A DNA stretch of 64,000 nucleotides, taken from an uncultured Prevotella sp. (GTDB lineage Bacteria; Bacteroidota; Bacteroidia; Bacteroidales; Bacteroidaceae). Within the stretch, counting starts at the first letter, position 1. Each line of letters starts with the position of its first letter. Below are positions 34,405 to 43,026 of this stretch, piece by piece. Under the pieces are notes generated by a model, which saw only the letters and a program-made list of their open reading frames with translations, had not been told where the DNA came from and ran no database searches. The translations under genes were made by a program, and so were the position numbers. The DNA lies in NCBI GenBank assembly GCA_946402275.1, contig CAMIVY010000015.1, positions 1-64,000 on the forward strand, given 5' to 3'.

Positions 34405-35102
34405 AACATGCTATCATGCTGTGGCTATTGCTCGTGATGAGCAGTGCCACAGCCTTTTCTGTCAATTACCCCAAGGTGTTCGGCAGCAATTGGGCCATTG
34501 CAGCCAATTACGTTATTGAACACCACAGCGAATGGAAGAAGGAATTCGACCTCTTTGATGTCGATAGTCGAATAGCCGAGGCTATCATTTTCCCGGAACT
34601 CATCCGCTACAGCAAGTGGAAAGACCAGATAGAACAGGCTGCCGTCAATGGGTTATACGTCAGCCGGGGCATTGCGGGTGCCAATTTCTCCATTGGTCGT
34701 TTCCAGATGAAGCCTTCGTTTTCAGAAGAAGTGGAAACAGCTTGGAACGTCTCTGCACTATCGAAAGAATACGGATTCGTATTCAACCTGCAAGACAACA
34801 ATGAGGTACGTAGAAGTCGCATTAGGCGACTCAGCACAGAACAAGGGCAATGTCGCTATCTTGCCCTCTTCATCAGACTTTTACAACAACGCCATCCGCA
34901 ACTTCTGAAACTACCGAAAGAAGCACAGGTTCGTTTTCTCGCCACTGCCTATAACCGTTCGTTTACAGATTCTTGGAACGCAATCCTGAACATGCAGTCA
35001 CAACGCCATTTCCACACAGATATTATCAAGACACATAGCACCCCACTCTACTGCTATGCCGATATCGCCTTGGTTTTCTACAAAACCATTATTGAAAAAT
35101 AA
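34386..35102 (+). CDS. Secreted protein, possibly lysozyme-like, in the two-component-linked operon
   Basis: A 238-aa protein. The N-terminus MHIQEVKHAIMLWLLLVMSS reads as a signal peptide. The central part AEAIIFPELIRYSKWKDQIE followed by GANFSIGRFQMKPSFSEEVE resembles the catalytic-helix and GxxQ region of lysozyme-like transglycosylases: a Glu in an active-site helix, then IGRFQMKPS. That assignment is tentative. The gene overlaps the upstream gene by 19 nt; an ATG at 34416 is an alternative start. No terminator follows before the TonB receptor promoter. Confidence 0.65.
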   Translation: MHIQEVKHAIMLWLLLVMSSATAFSVNYPKVFGSNWAIAANYVIEHHSEWKKEFDLFDVDSRIAEAIIFPELIRYSKWKDQIEQAAVNGLYVSRGIAGANFSIGRFQMKPSFSEEVETAWNVSALSKEYGFVFNLQDNNEVRRSRIRRLSTEQGQCRYLALFIRLLQQRHPQLLKLPKEAQVRFLATAYNRSFTDSWNAILNMQSQRHFHTDIIKTHSTPLYCYADIALVFYKTIIEK

Positions 35103-35144
35103 ACGATTTTTGTTTTGCATTGTGCTCACTTATTCGTACCTTTG
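35103..35144 (+). promoter_or_regulatory. Promoter/operator of the TonB receptor gene, copy of the 26871-26929 element
   Basis: The -7 box TACCTTTG is at 35137-35144. The upstream TTTTTGTTTTGCATTGT (35106-35122) is identical to one arm of the inverted repeat at 26892-26929. TTTTG followed by a 19-nt spacer to the -7 box fits a Bacteroidota -33/-7 layout. Only one arm is present here. Confidence 0.75.
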
Positions 35145-35170
35145 CAAGCGTTTTTTCAACAATAACCATT

Positions 35171-37231
35171 ATGTATAAACCAATTTTCAATCAGCGCAAG
35201 GCCCTCCGCTTCCGACAGTTTACACGGAAGGGGTACGCCCTGTTTGCCTGTTTGGGACGCGTCGTCACCATCGGCGTGCTGAGCGTTGCGACACTGGAGA
35301 GTGCCAGTGCTGCAACGGACGACATCAGCACCAAGACGGAGAAGACTAGCGACGATGAACAAACGGACAAGGAGGCCACGCTCGACGGGGTCGAGATAAC
35401 GGGTTCGCGCGCACCGCTTGCTCTGGGGCAAGCCGCGAGAATGGTCACTGTACTGAGCCGCGAAGACATTCAGGCGGCGCCAGTACAAAGTATTAACGAT
35501 TTGCTGAAAATGGCGGTTGGCGTGGATGTGCGCCAGCGCGGTCCTATCGGTGCTCAGACGGACGTCAGCATCCGAGGCGGTACGAGCGAGCAGATAACAA
35601 TTCTGCTGAACGGCATTAATATCTGTGACCCGCAGACGGGACATAATGCCTTCGACTTGCCTTGTGATGTAATAGACATTGAGCGCATTGAGGTGTTGGA
35701 GGGACCAGCTGGGCGCGTGTATGGCACGTCGTCATTGGTTGGAGCGGTGAACATCGTTACACTCCGGAATGAGAAATTAGATAATAAAAAAGAGAAATGG
35801 ACAGGAGCGGCACGGGTAGAAGGTGGCTCGTATGGTTATCTGTCAGCAGCTGGGCGTATTTCTCATTACTCATCTCTCATTTCTCATTTGAGTGCGTCCA
35901 TGACACGCTCCGACGGTTACAGTCGTGCCAAGTCGGGAGCACTGAACAGCGACTACTCGGGGGGCAAGGTGTTCTATCAGGGGGGCTATGCGAATGCAGA
36001 CTTCAACATCGACTGGCATGTGGGATTGAGCACCAAGGGCTTCGGTTCCAACACGTTCTACAGCGCCAAGTTCGACGAGCAATACGAGCGCACCACCAAA
36101 CTTTACACAGCCATTCAGGGTGAGACCAAAGGACGGTTTCACTTCAAGCCCGCCATCTACTGGAACCGCTCACACGACCGCTTCGAGCTCATCCGAGGTT
36201 CAGAAGACAAGGTGCCCTTCAACTACCACCGCACCGACGTCTTCGGCATCAACCTGAACAGCTATTTCGACTGGCAGCTGGGACGTACAGCCGTGGGAGC
36301 CGAATTCCGCAACGAAGACATTGTGAGCGGTAATCTGGGAGAGCCCCTGAACAAACCCATACACATCAGCGGGACAGACCGCGACTACCTGTACGGACTG
36401 AACCGCACGAACCTGTCGTTCCACCTGGAGCATAACATCCTGCTTCGCAACTTCACGCTATCGGCTGGTTTCATAGCCATCAAGAACACGTGGAACGAAA
36501 TGCCGTTTACCATCTATCCGGGTATCGACGTCAGCTACAGGATAGGCGACCACTGGAAGGTATATGCTTCGTATAACGAGTCGCTACGCATGCCGTCGTT
36601 CACCGAGCTATATTACAGCGTGGGAGGACACAAGGCCGACAAATACCTGAAACCCGAGGAGCTGCGAGCCGTGGAGGGTGGCGTGAAATACAGTTCGAGG
36701 ATGTGGAACGTAAAGGCCAGCATCTTCCACCACCATGCCAAGAACATGATTGACTGGGTGATGGACACGCGTGAAGCCGACCCCATCTGGCAGAGCGTGA
36801 ACCACACCAAGGTAAATACCTTCGGACAAGAACTCTCCGCTTCATTTCTCACTTCTCATTCCTCATTTCTCATTTCCTACTGTCATCTGCATCAAAAGAA
36901 ACAGGAAGCGGACTATCTGCAGTCGCAATACTCGCTGGAATACCTGCGCCACAAGTTTACATCGCAAATAACCATACAGCCGATGGAGAAATTGGAGGTA
37001 ACCGTAGGCTACCGGTTTCAAGACCGAATGGGCAGCTACACCAACACAGCGGGCGAGGTGAAGAACTATCACCCCTACTCCGTCGTTGATGGAAAAGTGA
37101 CCTGGAAAGAGGACACCTTTTCTATATATATAAAAGGAAACAACCTGACCGGTCACCGATACGTCGATTACGGCAATGTGCCGCAACCGGGCGCATGGGT
37201 GATAGCAGGCGTAAAAATAGCTTTAGACTAA
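35171..37231 (+). CDS. TonB-dependent outer-membrane receptor
   Basis: A 686-aa receptor. An unusually long N-terminal region (MYKPIFNQRKALRFRQFTRK...) precedes the signal-peptide core, which ends SASAA near residue 48. A short Asp/Thr/Lys-rich linker follows, then the plug (about 75-190: TGSRAPLALGQAARMVTVLS, DVSIRGGTSEQITILLNGI, EVLEGPAGRVYGTSSLVGAVNIV) and a 22-strand-type barrel ending AGVKIALD. It is BtuB/Cir-like, lacks the SusC carboxypeptidase-like extension and has no SusD partner. Three blocks of degenerate 7-bp repeats lie within the coding region at 35768-35797, 35861-35888 and 36847-36874. The substrate is unknown; a metal or cobalamin ligand is suggested by the convergent CobW-type GTPase. 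Confidence 0.9.
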   Translation: MYKPIFNQRKALRFRQFTRKGYALFACLGRVVTIGVLSVATLESASAATDDISTKTEKTSDDEQTDKEATLDGVEITGSRAPLALGQAARMVTVLSREDIQAAPVQSINDLLKMAVGVDVRQRGPIGAQTDVSIRGGTSEQITILLNGINICDPQTGHNAFDLPCDVIDIERIEVLEGPAGRVYGTSSLVGAVNIVTLRNEKLDNKKEKWTGAARVEGGSYGYLSAAGRISHYSSLISHLSASMTRSDGYSRAKSGALNSDYSGGKVFYQGGYANADFNIDWHVGLSTKGFGSNTFYSAKFDEQYERTTKLYTAIQGETKGRFHFKPAIYWNRSHDRFELIRGSEDKVPFNYHRTDVFGINLNSYFDWQLGRTAVGAEFRNEDIVSGNLGEPLNKPIHISGTDRDYLYGLNRTNLSFHLEHNILLRNFTLSAGFIAIKNTWNEMPFTIYPGIDVSYRIGDHWKVYASYNESLRMPSFTELYYSVGGHKADKYLKPEELRAVEGGVKYSSRMWNVKASIFHHHAKNMIDWVMDTREADPIWQSVNHTKVNTFGQELSASFLTSHSSFLISYCHLHQKKQEADYLQSQYSLEYLRHKFTSQITIQPMEKLEVTVGYRFQDRMGSYTNTAGEVKNYHPYSVVDGKVTWKEDTFSIYIKGNNLTGHRYVDYGNVPQPGAWVIAGVKIALD
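35768..35797. repeat. 7-bp degenerate repeat (AATGAGA family) inside the TonB receptor gene
   Basis: AATGAGA, AATTAGA, TAATAAA, AAAGAGA, then AATGG. It is translated as RNEKLDNKKEKWT in the first barrel strands. Confidence 0.65.
35861..35888. repeat. 7-bp degenerate repeat (TCTCATT family) inside the TonB receptor gene
   Basis: TCTCATT, ACTCATC, TCTCATT, TCTCATT. This is the complement of the AATGAGA unit; it is translated as ISHYSSLISHL. Confidence 0.8.
36847..36874. repeat. 7-bp degenerate repeat (TCTCATT family) inside the TonB receptor gene
   Basis: TCTCACT, TCTCATT, CCTCATT, TCTCATT, translated as FLTSHSSFLIS. Confidence 0.8.
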
Positions 37232-38443
37232 ACAGAAATCAAGGTCGGCAGTAAGCTGGTCTTTGTCGAGGTGTTGCCCGATGAAGACCAGTTTTTGCAT
37301 GCGGTCGCCGTACTGGTCGTCCCAATCGTTACGGAGCTGCGGGTTCTGTGCCATCATCTGGTCGAGCTCGTCCTTGGGCATCGTGGCATACCACTGGCCG
37401 GCATTGCGCAGCGACACCTGACGGCCTGCCTGCTCGAAGACGTAGCAGACGTCCTCCTCGCCCTTGAAGTAGCAGATGCCCTTGGCACGGATGATGCTCT
37501 TGGGCCACTTGCGGGCCACGAACTCGTCGAACAATCCAAGGTTCAGCGGGCGGCGGGCATAGTAGACAAACGTGCCGATGCCGTACTCCTCTGCCTCGCC
37601 CTCGTCGTGGTGATGGTGGTGGTGGTGATCATCATGGGGCGAATGGGACTCATGGGGCTCATGGGCATGATGATGATCGTCGTCATCGTCGTCATCATCG
37701 TCATCATGATGACCCTCTATCTCCTGAATCCAGGCTGCCGACGTTGCCACCTCGTCAAAGTTGAACTTCTCGGTGTGGATAATCTTGTCCAAGTCCACGT
37801 TGCCATAATCACACTCTATGATGTCGGCCTTCGGCTGGATGGCACGGATAATCTGCTTCACCTCAGCCAACTCCTCCTTGCTGACCTCCGAAGCCTTGTT
37901 CAGCAGGATGATGTCGCAGAACTCTATCTGCTGGATGACCAGGTTCTCAATGTCCTCCTCGTCAATGTTCTTGCGCATCAGGTCGTTGCCGTTGCGGAAC
38001 TCGTCACGCATACGCAGCGCATCCACCACGGTCACGATGCAGTCCAGCTGCAAGTAGCCGTCCTTCACATACTCCGGACCCAGCGAGGGAATGTTGACAA
38101 TGGTCTGGGCAATGGGGGCCGGCTCGCAGATGCCGCTGGCCTCGATGACGATGTAGTCGAAGCGCCTCATGGCCAGAATGTCCTGCAACTGCTTCACCAA
38201 GTCCATCTTCAGCGTGCAACAGATGCAGCCGTTCTGCAAGGCTACCAGCGAGTCGTCTTGCTGGCCCACTACTCCACCCTTCTCTATCAAGTCGGCGTCG
38301 ATGTTCACCTCACCGATGTCATTGACGATAACTGCAAACTTAATACCCTCCTGATTCTTCAGGATACGATTCAACAACGTGGTCTTACCACTGCCCAGAT
38401 AACCCGTCAACAACAGAACGGGAATATTCTTGATTGGTTCCAT
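37223..38443 (-). CDS. CobW/COG0523-family metal GTPase with His/Asp-rich insert
   Basis: A 406-aa G3E GTPase. The P-loop GYLGSGKTTLLNRIL is at about residues 13-27. The metal-binding CxCC motif is seen as NGCICCTLKMDLV near 70-82. IEASGICEPAPIAQ and LLNKASEV (NKxD-like) follow. Between about 245 and 285 lies a long His/Asp stretch with runs of ten Asp and seven His. The CobW C-terminal domain is at about 290-390. Members deliver zinc, cobalt or other metals to client enzymes. The His/Asp insert fits a zinc or nickel buffer, but the metal is not decided by sequence. Its end overlaps the end of the TonB receptor gene. Confidence 0.92.
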   Translation of the reverse strand: MEPIKNIPVLLLTGYLGSGKTTLLNRILKNQEGIKFAVIVNDIGEVNIDADLIEKGGVVGQQDDSLVALQNGCICCTLKMDLVKQLQDILAMRRFDYIVIEASGICEPAPIAQTIVNIPSLGPEYVKDGYLQLDCIVTVVDALRMRDEFRNGNDLMRKNIDEEDIENLVIQQIEFCDIILLNKASEVSKEELAEVKQIIRAIQPKADIIECDYGNVDLDKIIHTEKFNFDEVATSAAWIQEIEGHHDDDDDDDDDDHHHAHEPHESHSPHDDHHHHHHHDEGEAEEYGIGTFVYYARRPLNLGLFDEFVARKWPKSIIRAKGICYFKGEEDVCYVFEQAGRQVSLRNAGQWYATMPKDELDQMMAQNPQLRNDWDDQYGDRMQKLVFIGQHLDKDQLTADLDFCLV

Positions 38444-38587
38444 TCTAAATATACATTTTTATATTTTGGCGTGCAAAGTTAATGGATTTCCCTGAGTTTT
38501 GCAAACTCTATCTTACATAATTAATATTACTTCGCAAAAAAGACTTAAATAATCCATCAATCATAATGCATTATTCATAAAAATTTG

Positions 38588-38650
38588 TATCTTTGCGGCG
38601 CAAAAACCGCGATACTGCTCACGTTCGGCCATTCAAACGAGTTTGATGGC
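38588..38650 (+). promoter_or_regulatory. pgk promoter and leader hairpin
   Basis: The -7 box TATCTTTG is at 38588-38595. The ATG is at 38713, so the leader is about 110 nt, long for this window. It contains a strong inverted repeat GCCAT(T)CAAAC...GTTTGATGGC at 38628-38650. Confidence 0.55.
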
Positions 38651-38712
38651 ACTTACTTAACCGCAGCATTACAATCGATTTTCGAAAGTTAAACTTTTTA
38701 ATATATACAATT

Positions 38713-39984
38713 ATGACAATCAACGAATTCAACTTTGCCGGTAAGAAGGCAATTGTACGTGTAGATTTCAACGTACCCCTGGACGAGAATGGTAAGATTA
38801 CTGACGACACCCGTATCCGCGGTGCCCTGCCCACACTGAAGAAGATTTTGGCTGACGGTGGTGCTGTCATCATCATGAGCCACATGGGAAAGCCCAAGGG
38901 TAAGGTAGATATGAAGAAGTCACTGGGTCAGATTCGCGAGGCTGTGGAGAAGGCTCTGGGCGTTCCCGTTGCTTTTGCCCCCGACTGCGCTAAGGCTCAG
39001 GATGCTGCCAAGGCTCTGAAGATGGGCGAGGCTCTGTTGCTGGAGAACCTGCGTTTCTATCCTGAGGAGGAGGGCAAGCCCGTTGGTATCGACAAGGCTG
39101 ATCCTGCCTATGAGGATGCCAAGAAGGCTATGAAGGCCAGCCAGAAGGAGTTTGCCAAGACATTGGCTTCTTACGCTGACTGTTATGTCATGGATGCCTT
39201 CGGTACAGCTCACCGCAAGCACGCTTCTACTGCTGTTATCGCTGACTACTTCGACGCTAACAACAAGATGCTGGGTCTGCTGATGGAGAAGGAGGTACAG
39301 GCTGTTGACAACGTGCTCAGCAACATCAAGCGTCCGTTCGTTGCTATCATGGGAGGTTCTAAGGTATCTTCTAAGATTGGTATCATCGAGAACCTGCTGG
39401 GCAAGGTTGACAAGCTCATCCTCTGCGGTGGTATGACCTACACCTTCGCAAAGGCTCACGGTGGTGAGATTGGTGACTCTATCGTTGAGATGGACAAGCT
39501 GGATGTAGCCCTGGGCGTTGAGGAGCTGGCCAAGAAGAACGGCGTAGAGCTCGTGCTGGGTTCTGACTGCACCGCTACCAACGGTCTCGACTTCGACACC
39601 ATGAGCGTAAAGCCCGGTGCTCAGATTATCAACTGCCCTGCCAACAAAGTTCCTGCTGGTTTCGAGGGTGTTGACGCTGGTCCTGAGAGCCAGAAGGCTT
39701 TCGCAAACGCTATTGCCGGTGCTAAGACCATCCTGTGGAACGGTCCTGCCGGTGTCTTCGAGTGCGATACTTTCACTCCAGGTTCTCGTGCCATCGGCGA
39801 TGCTATCGCTAAGGCAACTGCCGAGGGCGCTTTCTCTCTGATTGGCGGTGGTGATTCCGTAGCTTGCGTTAACAAGTTCGGTCTAGCTGACAAGGTTTCT
39901 TACATCTCTACTGGCGGCGGTGCTCTGCTCGAGGCAATTGAGGGTAAGATTCTCCCAGGCGTTGCTGCTATAAAAGGTGAGTAA
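38713..39984 (+). CDS. pgk: Phosphoglycerate kinase
   Basis: A 423-aa glycolytic enzyme transferring phosphate from 1,3-bisphosphoglycerate to ADP. The family signature [19 protein letters not shown] is near residues 15-33. The substrate His/Arg region MSHMGKPKG and [10 protein letters not shown] follow. The nucleotide-binding C-terminal half has [12 protein letters not shown] and ends with [17 protein letters not shown] and STGGGALLE. The length is normal. The stop codon is immediately followed by the ATG of the next gene. Confidence 0.98.
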   Translation: MTINEFNFAGKKAIVRVDFNVPLDENGKITDDTRIRGALPTLKKILADGGAVIIMSHMGKPKGKVDMKKSLGQIREAVEKALGVPVAFAPDCAKAQDAAKALKMGEALLLENLRFYPEEEGKPVGIDKADPAYEDAKKAMKASQKEFAKTLASYADCYVMDAFGTAHRKHASTAVIADYFDANNKMLGLLMEKEVQAVDNVLSNIKRPFVAIMGGSKVSSKIGIIENLLGKVDKLILCGGMTYTFAKAHGGEIGDSIVEMDKLDVALGVEELAKKNGVELVLGSDCTATNGLDFDTMSVKPGAQIINCPANKVPAGFEGVDAGPESQKAFANAIAGAKTILWNGPAGVFECDTFTPGSRAIGDAIAKATAEGAFSLIGGGDSVACVNKFGLADKVSYISTGGGALLEAIEGKILPGVAAIKGE

Positions 39985-40884
39985 ATGAAACGTATTTATA
40001 GCTTTATCATGATGGCCGCACTGCTTTCAGCTTGCGGCCATCGTGCTTCTCAGCAGGGTGCTGAGGAGACTGATTCCGTTGCCGTTGCTCCTGAATTCCA
40101 GACAGATAGCATTTGCGTAGAGCGCGAAGACTCTATGGCGAGCGTAACCATCAGCATCGACTGGCCTACCAGTGGCAGCGATTCACTGATGCAGTCCATC
40201 CGTCAATATCTCTGTGAGGAACTGGCTTCCTCCCCTATTCAGGAAGGCGAGCCAACGGTGAAGTATTACGACAATCCGCTGGAGGCGGTCAAGACGACAG
40301 CCGACAATCGTTATGAGGAGCTGGCAGCCTCGTGGAAGGAAATCCGGTCCAACGGCTATCCTGGCATGGAGTTCTCTTTCTTTCTACACTCCATGCTGTT
40401 GGAGAATGCAGAGCGCTATGTTACCTATCTGACCAAAAGCGAAGGGTTTCAGGGCGGTGCCCACGGTTTTGCCTCAGCAGCAGGACAGACCTTCCGCAAA
40501 AGCGATGGTAAGCGCATCGGTTATAAGACAGTGTATAACAACAAGACGGAGAGATTCGAACAGCAAGACCAGACACTCTTCAAAGACACAAAGTCGCCCA
40601 AATTGTATGCCCTCATCAAGGAAGGCGTTCGAAGCTATTTCAAGGAGTTCGACGAGCCCGTTGTCACTGACGAACAGCTGAAAGACCTGCTCATCAGCGT
40701 GGATGATATCAACCGCATCCCTCTACCCAGTGCACCCCCATCTTTCACCAAGAAGGGTCTCGCATTTCTCTACCAGCAGTACGAGATTGCCCCTTACGCT
40801 GCAGGCATGGTCAACTTCGACATTCCCTACGACAAGATACGCCCCTTCCTTACCCCGGAGGCAGCAGACCTCATTCCCCAGTAA
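39985..40884 (+). CDS. Lipoprotein with DUF3298/RsiV-like domain
   Basis: A 299-aa lipoprotein. The N-terminus MKRIYSFIMMAALLSACG has a lipobox. The body carries the DUF4163/DUF3298 layout: a core with ESMASVTISIDWPTSG, then the signature GGAHGFASAAGQTFRKSDGK near residue 157. It ends with the FDIPYDKIRPFLTPEA tail. Relatives include the extracytoplasmic part of anti-sigma factor RsiV, but there is no membrane helix or sigma factor here. It starts directly at the pgk stop. Confidence 0.8.
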   Translation: MKRIYSFIMMAALLSACGHRASQQGAEETDSVAVAPEFQTDSICVEREDSMASVTISIDWPTSGSDSLMQSIRQYLCEELASSPIQEGEPTVKYYDNPLEAVKTTADNRYEELAASWKEIRSNGYPGMEFSFFLHSMLLENAERYVTYLTKSEGFQGGAHGFASAAGQTFRKSDGKRIGYKTVYNNKTERFEQQDQTLFKDTKSPKLYALIKEGVRSYFKEFDEPVVTDEQLKDLLISVDDINRIPLPSAPPSFTKKGLAFLYQQYEIAPYAAGMVNFDIPYDKIRPFLTPEAADLIPQ

Positions 40885-40925
40885 ATTTTTGTAACCATTT
40901 ATTTGGTTGTTTAAATTGAATTTGC

Positions 40926-40933
40926 TATCTTTG
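40926..40933 (+). promoter_or_regulatory. -7 box (TATCTTTG) before the porin-like gene and following operon
   Basis: An exact TAnnTTTG match, 33 nt before the ATG at 40967. A weak AACCA/TGGTT hairpin at 40893-40908 may end the pgk transcript. Confidence 0.55.
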
Positions 40934-40966
40934 CCAAGAATTTACTAAACCCCAAAAGAATAGACA

Positions 40967-41797
40967 ATGAAAAAGCTGTTATTCATCGTAGGTCTCGCCT
41001 TGACTAGCGTGGCAGCATCAGCACAGGACGAAGTAGGTCTGCCTGCCGGGCTTTTCACACTGGAATGGAAGTTTAACCCCTTTGACTACGAGTCTAAACC
41101 CGTGAAAGTGGCACAGTTAAACGGACGTTTGTTCCTCAACGACAAGAGTGCTGTCCGCATGGGCGTTGGTGTAGGATTCGACAGAGATACTGACGAGAAG
41201 ACCATCTCAGAAATAGTAGAAGCAAGTAAGACGGAAGGCATCAGCAAGATTACCAACGATGCTTTGACGCTCAGGTTCTCGCTAGGCTATGAGTATCATT
41301 TTGCCAACACGGGACGTCTGGATTTCTACGGCGGCCTGGAAGGAGGTTATCTGGGACGTTTCTATTCGGGTACAAAGGAGATAAACACTACGACCATTCA
41401 GACTTTATCATCGTCATACATCGCCAGCGAAAACTTCCAGAACACGGAGTATAACAAGCGTAATTCGGATGGTGACAAGTTGAACGAAAATGGCATTTTC
41501 GGAACCATTTTCACAGGTATCGACTTCTATGTTTACAAGAAGCTGTATATCGGTGCCGAACTGGGTGTTACCTTCAACACGGGAAAGAAAAAGAATGGAT
41601 ACTATACGGAAGTGACAGGCAACAAAGAAATCATTGGCGATACTGTTATTCCCGGTCTGACCACCAAGTATTCTTCGGAGACGGGCATTTACACAGACTC
41701 TACCGGAAAAGTGGAAAACCGACCTGTTTACGAAACAAAAGGATCATATACTAAAGTTTATATCGAACCCGCCATTCGCATTGGTTGGATGTTCTAA
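40967..41797 (+). CDS. Outer-membrane beta-barrel protein (porin-like)
   Basis: A 276-aa protein. The signal peptide MKKLLFIVGLALTSVAASAQ is followed by alternating polar/hydrophobic strands such as LFTLEWKFNPFDYESKP, ALTLRFSLGYEYHF and KKLYIGAELGVTFN. It ends VYIEPAIRIGWMF with a terminal Phe, as outer-membrane barrels do. No named family is recognised. It is the first of up to seven closely spaced plus-strand genes reaching 47266, so it might import the substrate of that operon. Confidence 0.75.
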   Translation: MKKLLFIVGLALTSVAASAQDEVGLPAGLFTLEWKFNPFDYESKPVKVAQLNGRLFLNDKSAVRMGVGVGFDRDTDEKTISEIVEASKTEGISKITNDALTLRFSLGYEYHFANTGRLDFYGGLEGGYLGRFYSGTKEINTTTIQTLSSSYIASENFQNTEYNKRNSDGDKLNENGIFGTIFTGIDFYVYKKLYIGAELGVTFNTGKKKNGYYTEVTGNKEIIGDTVIPGLTTKYSSETGIYTDSTGKVENRPVYETKGSYTKVYIEPAIRIGWMF

Positions 41798-41816
41798 AAA
41801 AATAACTATTATACTT

Positions 41817-42065
41817 ATGAGTAAGAAATTCATTATTGGAGATCGCACCAAGGATGAGTGGATCTCTGTTCTCGACACCGAGAAGAAAAAACTGGAGTTT
41901 ACCAACCACATTGCAACAGCCAAGGAGTTCCACGGCTTCGAGGATACCAAGGCCGAGCTGAAAAAGTTGCAGGAGACAGGTTACTTTACCGACCTGCAGG
42001 TTTATGTGAAAGACGAAGACGGTAAGGCTTATCGCCCCAACGAGAGTGACGCTTTCCACATGTAA
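41817..42065 (+). CDS. Small protein of unknown function, 82 aa
   Basis: A soluble, charged protein starting MSKKFIIGDRTKDEWISVLD and ending NESDAFHM. I do not recognise it. It lies 19 bp after the porin-like gene and 4 bp before the aldo/keto reductase gene, so it is probably in the same operon. The frame is open upstream to 41781, but the ATG at 41817 avoids overlap. Confidence 0.75.
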   Translation: MSKKFIIGDRTKDEWISVLDTEKKKLEFTNHIATAKEFHGFEDTKAELKKLQETGYFTDLQVYVKDEDGKAYRPNESDAFHM

Positions 42066-42069
42066 GCTT

Positions 42070-43017
42070 ATGCAATACAGAGAATTAGGTAAAACAGGAA
42101 TGAAGGTGTCGGAGCTAGGCTTCGGCGCTTCTTCTTTGGGTGGTGTGTTCCATTCTTTCAACGAGAATCGTGGCATTGACGCCGTTTTTGCTGCTGTCGA
42201 TGCAGGCATCAACATCATCGACGTATCACCATACTATGGTCATTATAAAGCAGAAATCGTACTGGGAAAAGCTCTCAAGGATATTCCTCGCGAAAAATTC
42301 TACCTTTCTACCAAGGTAGGTCGCTACGGCAAGGACGGTGTGAACACCTGGGACTATTCAGCCAAGCGTGCCAAGGAGAGCGTCTATGAGAGTCTGGAGC
42401 GCTTGCACATCGACTATATCGACATCATCAACGTTCATGACATTGAGTTCCAAGGACGTATGGAGGGTGGACTGCAGAAGGTGGTTGATGAGACGCTGCC
42501 TGCCCTGCATGAGCTGAAGAAGGAAGGCGTCGTGAAGCATGTGGGTATTACCGACCTTCAGTTGGAGAATTTGAAATGGGTTATCGAGCATGCTGAGCCG
42601 GGTATGGTGGAAAGTGTCATGAACTTCTGCCACTACTGTTTGTGCGACGATAAGCTGGTGGACTTCATGGACTTCTTCGACGAGCGCGGCATTGGCGTGC
42701 TGTCTGCATCGCCTTTCAGCATGGGACTGCTCACTGAGCGCGGCGTGCCCGACTGGCATCCTGCTCCCAAGCCTTTAGTAGAGGTTTGCCGCAAGGCTGC
42801 CGACTATTGCAAGCAGAAGGGTTATCCCATCGAGAAACTCGCCATGCAGTTCTCATGCTCTAATCCTCGCATCGCCTCTACCGTGTTCAGCACCACGCGA
42901 CCTGAAGCTATTAAGACCAACATCGCCTATATCGAGGAACCGATGGACGAGCAACTGGTGAAGGAGGTTCGTGAAATTATTGGTGACCAACAACGCGTCA
43001 GTTGGGCAAACACATAA
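42070..43017 (+). CDS. Aldo/keto reductase resembling L-galactose dehydrogenase
   Basis: A 315-aa NAD(P)-dependent enzyme. It has the AKR barrel with the catalytic Tyr in DVSPYYGHYKAEIVLG and Lys in YLSTKVGRYG. Several segments recall plant L-galactose 1-dehydrogenase: LGFGASSLGGVF, NVHDIEF, NFCHYCL and the GIGVLSASPFSMGLLTERGV line followed by DWHPAP. I infer oxidation of an L-sugar (L-galactose, L-fucose or a relative) to the lactone. The start at 42070 is chosen over the frame opening at 42046, which would overlap the preceding gene. Neighbours encode a lactonase-like hydrolase and a polyol/aldonate dehydrogenase. Confidence 0.85.
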   Translation: MQYRELGKTGMKVSELGFGASSLGGVFHSFNENRGIDAVFAAVDAGINIIDVSPYYGHYKAEIVLGKALKDIPREKFYLSTKVGRYGKDGVNTWDYSAKRAKESVYESLERLHIDYIDIINVHDIEFQGRMEGGLQKVVDETLPALHELKKEGVVKHVGITDLQLENLKWVIEHAEPGMVESVMNFCHYCLCDDKLVDFMDFFDERGIGVLSASPFSMGLLTERGVPDWHPAPKPLVEVCRKAADYCKQKGYPIEKLAMQFSCSNPRIASTVFSTTRPEAIKTNIAYIEEPMDEQLVKEVREIIGDQQRVSWANT

Positions 43018-43026
43018 AGATGTCTG

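Noticed and set aside
37271..38482. 403-codon plus-strand frame opposite the CobW-type GTPase
   Set aside because: It is the mirror of a real gene. Its Val/Ile/Met runs come from the His/Asp tract on the other strand, and it has no promoter box or domain.
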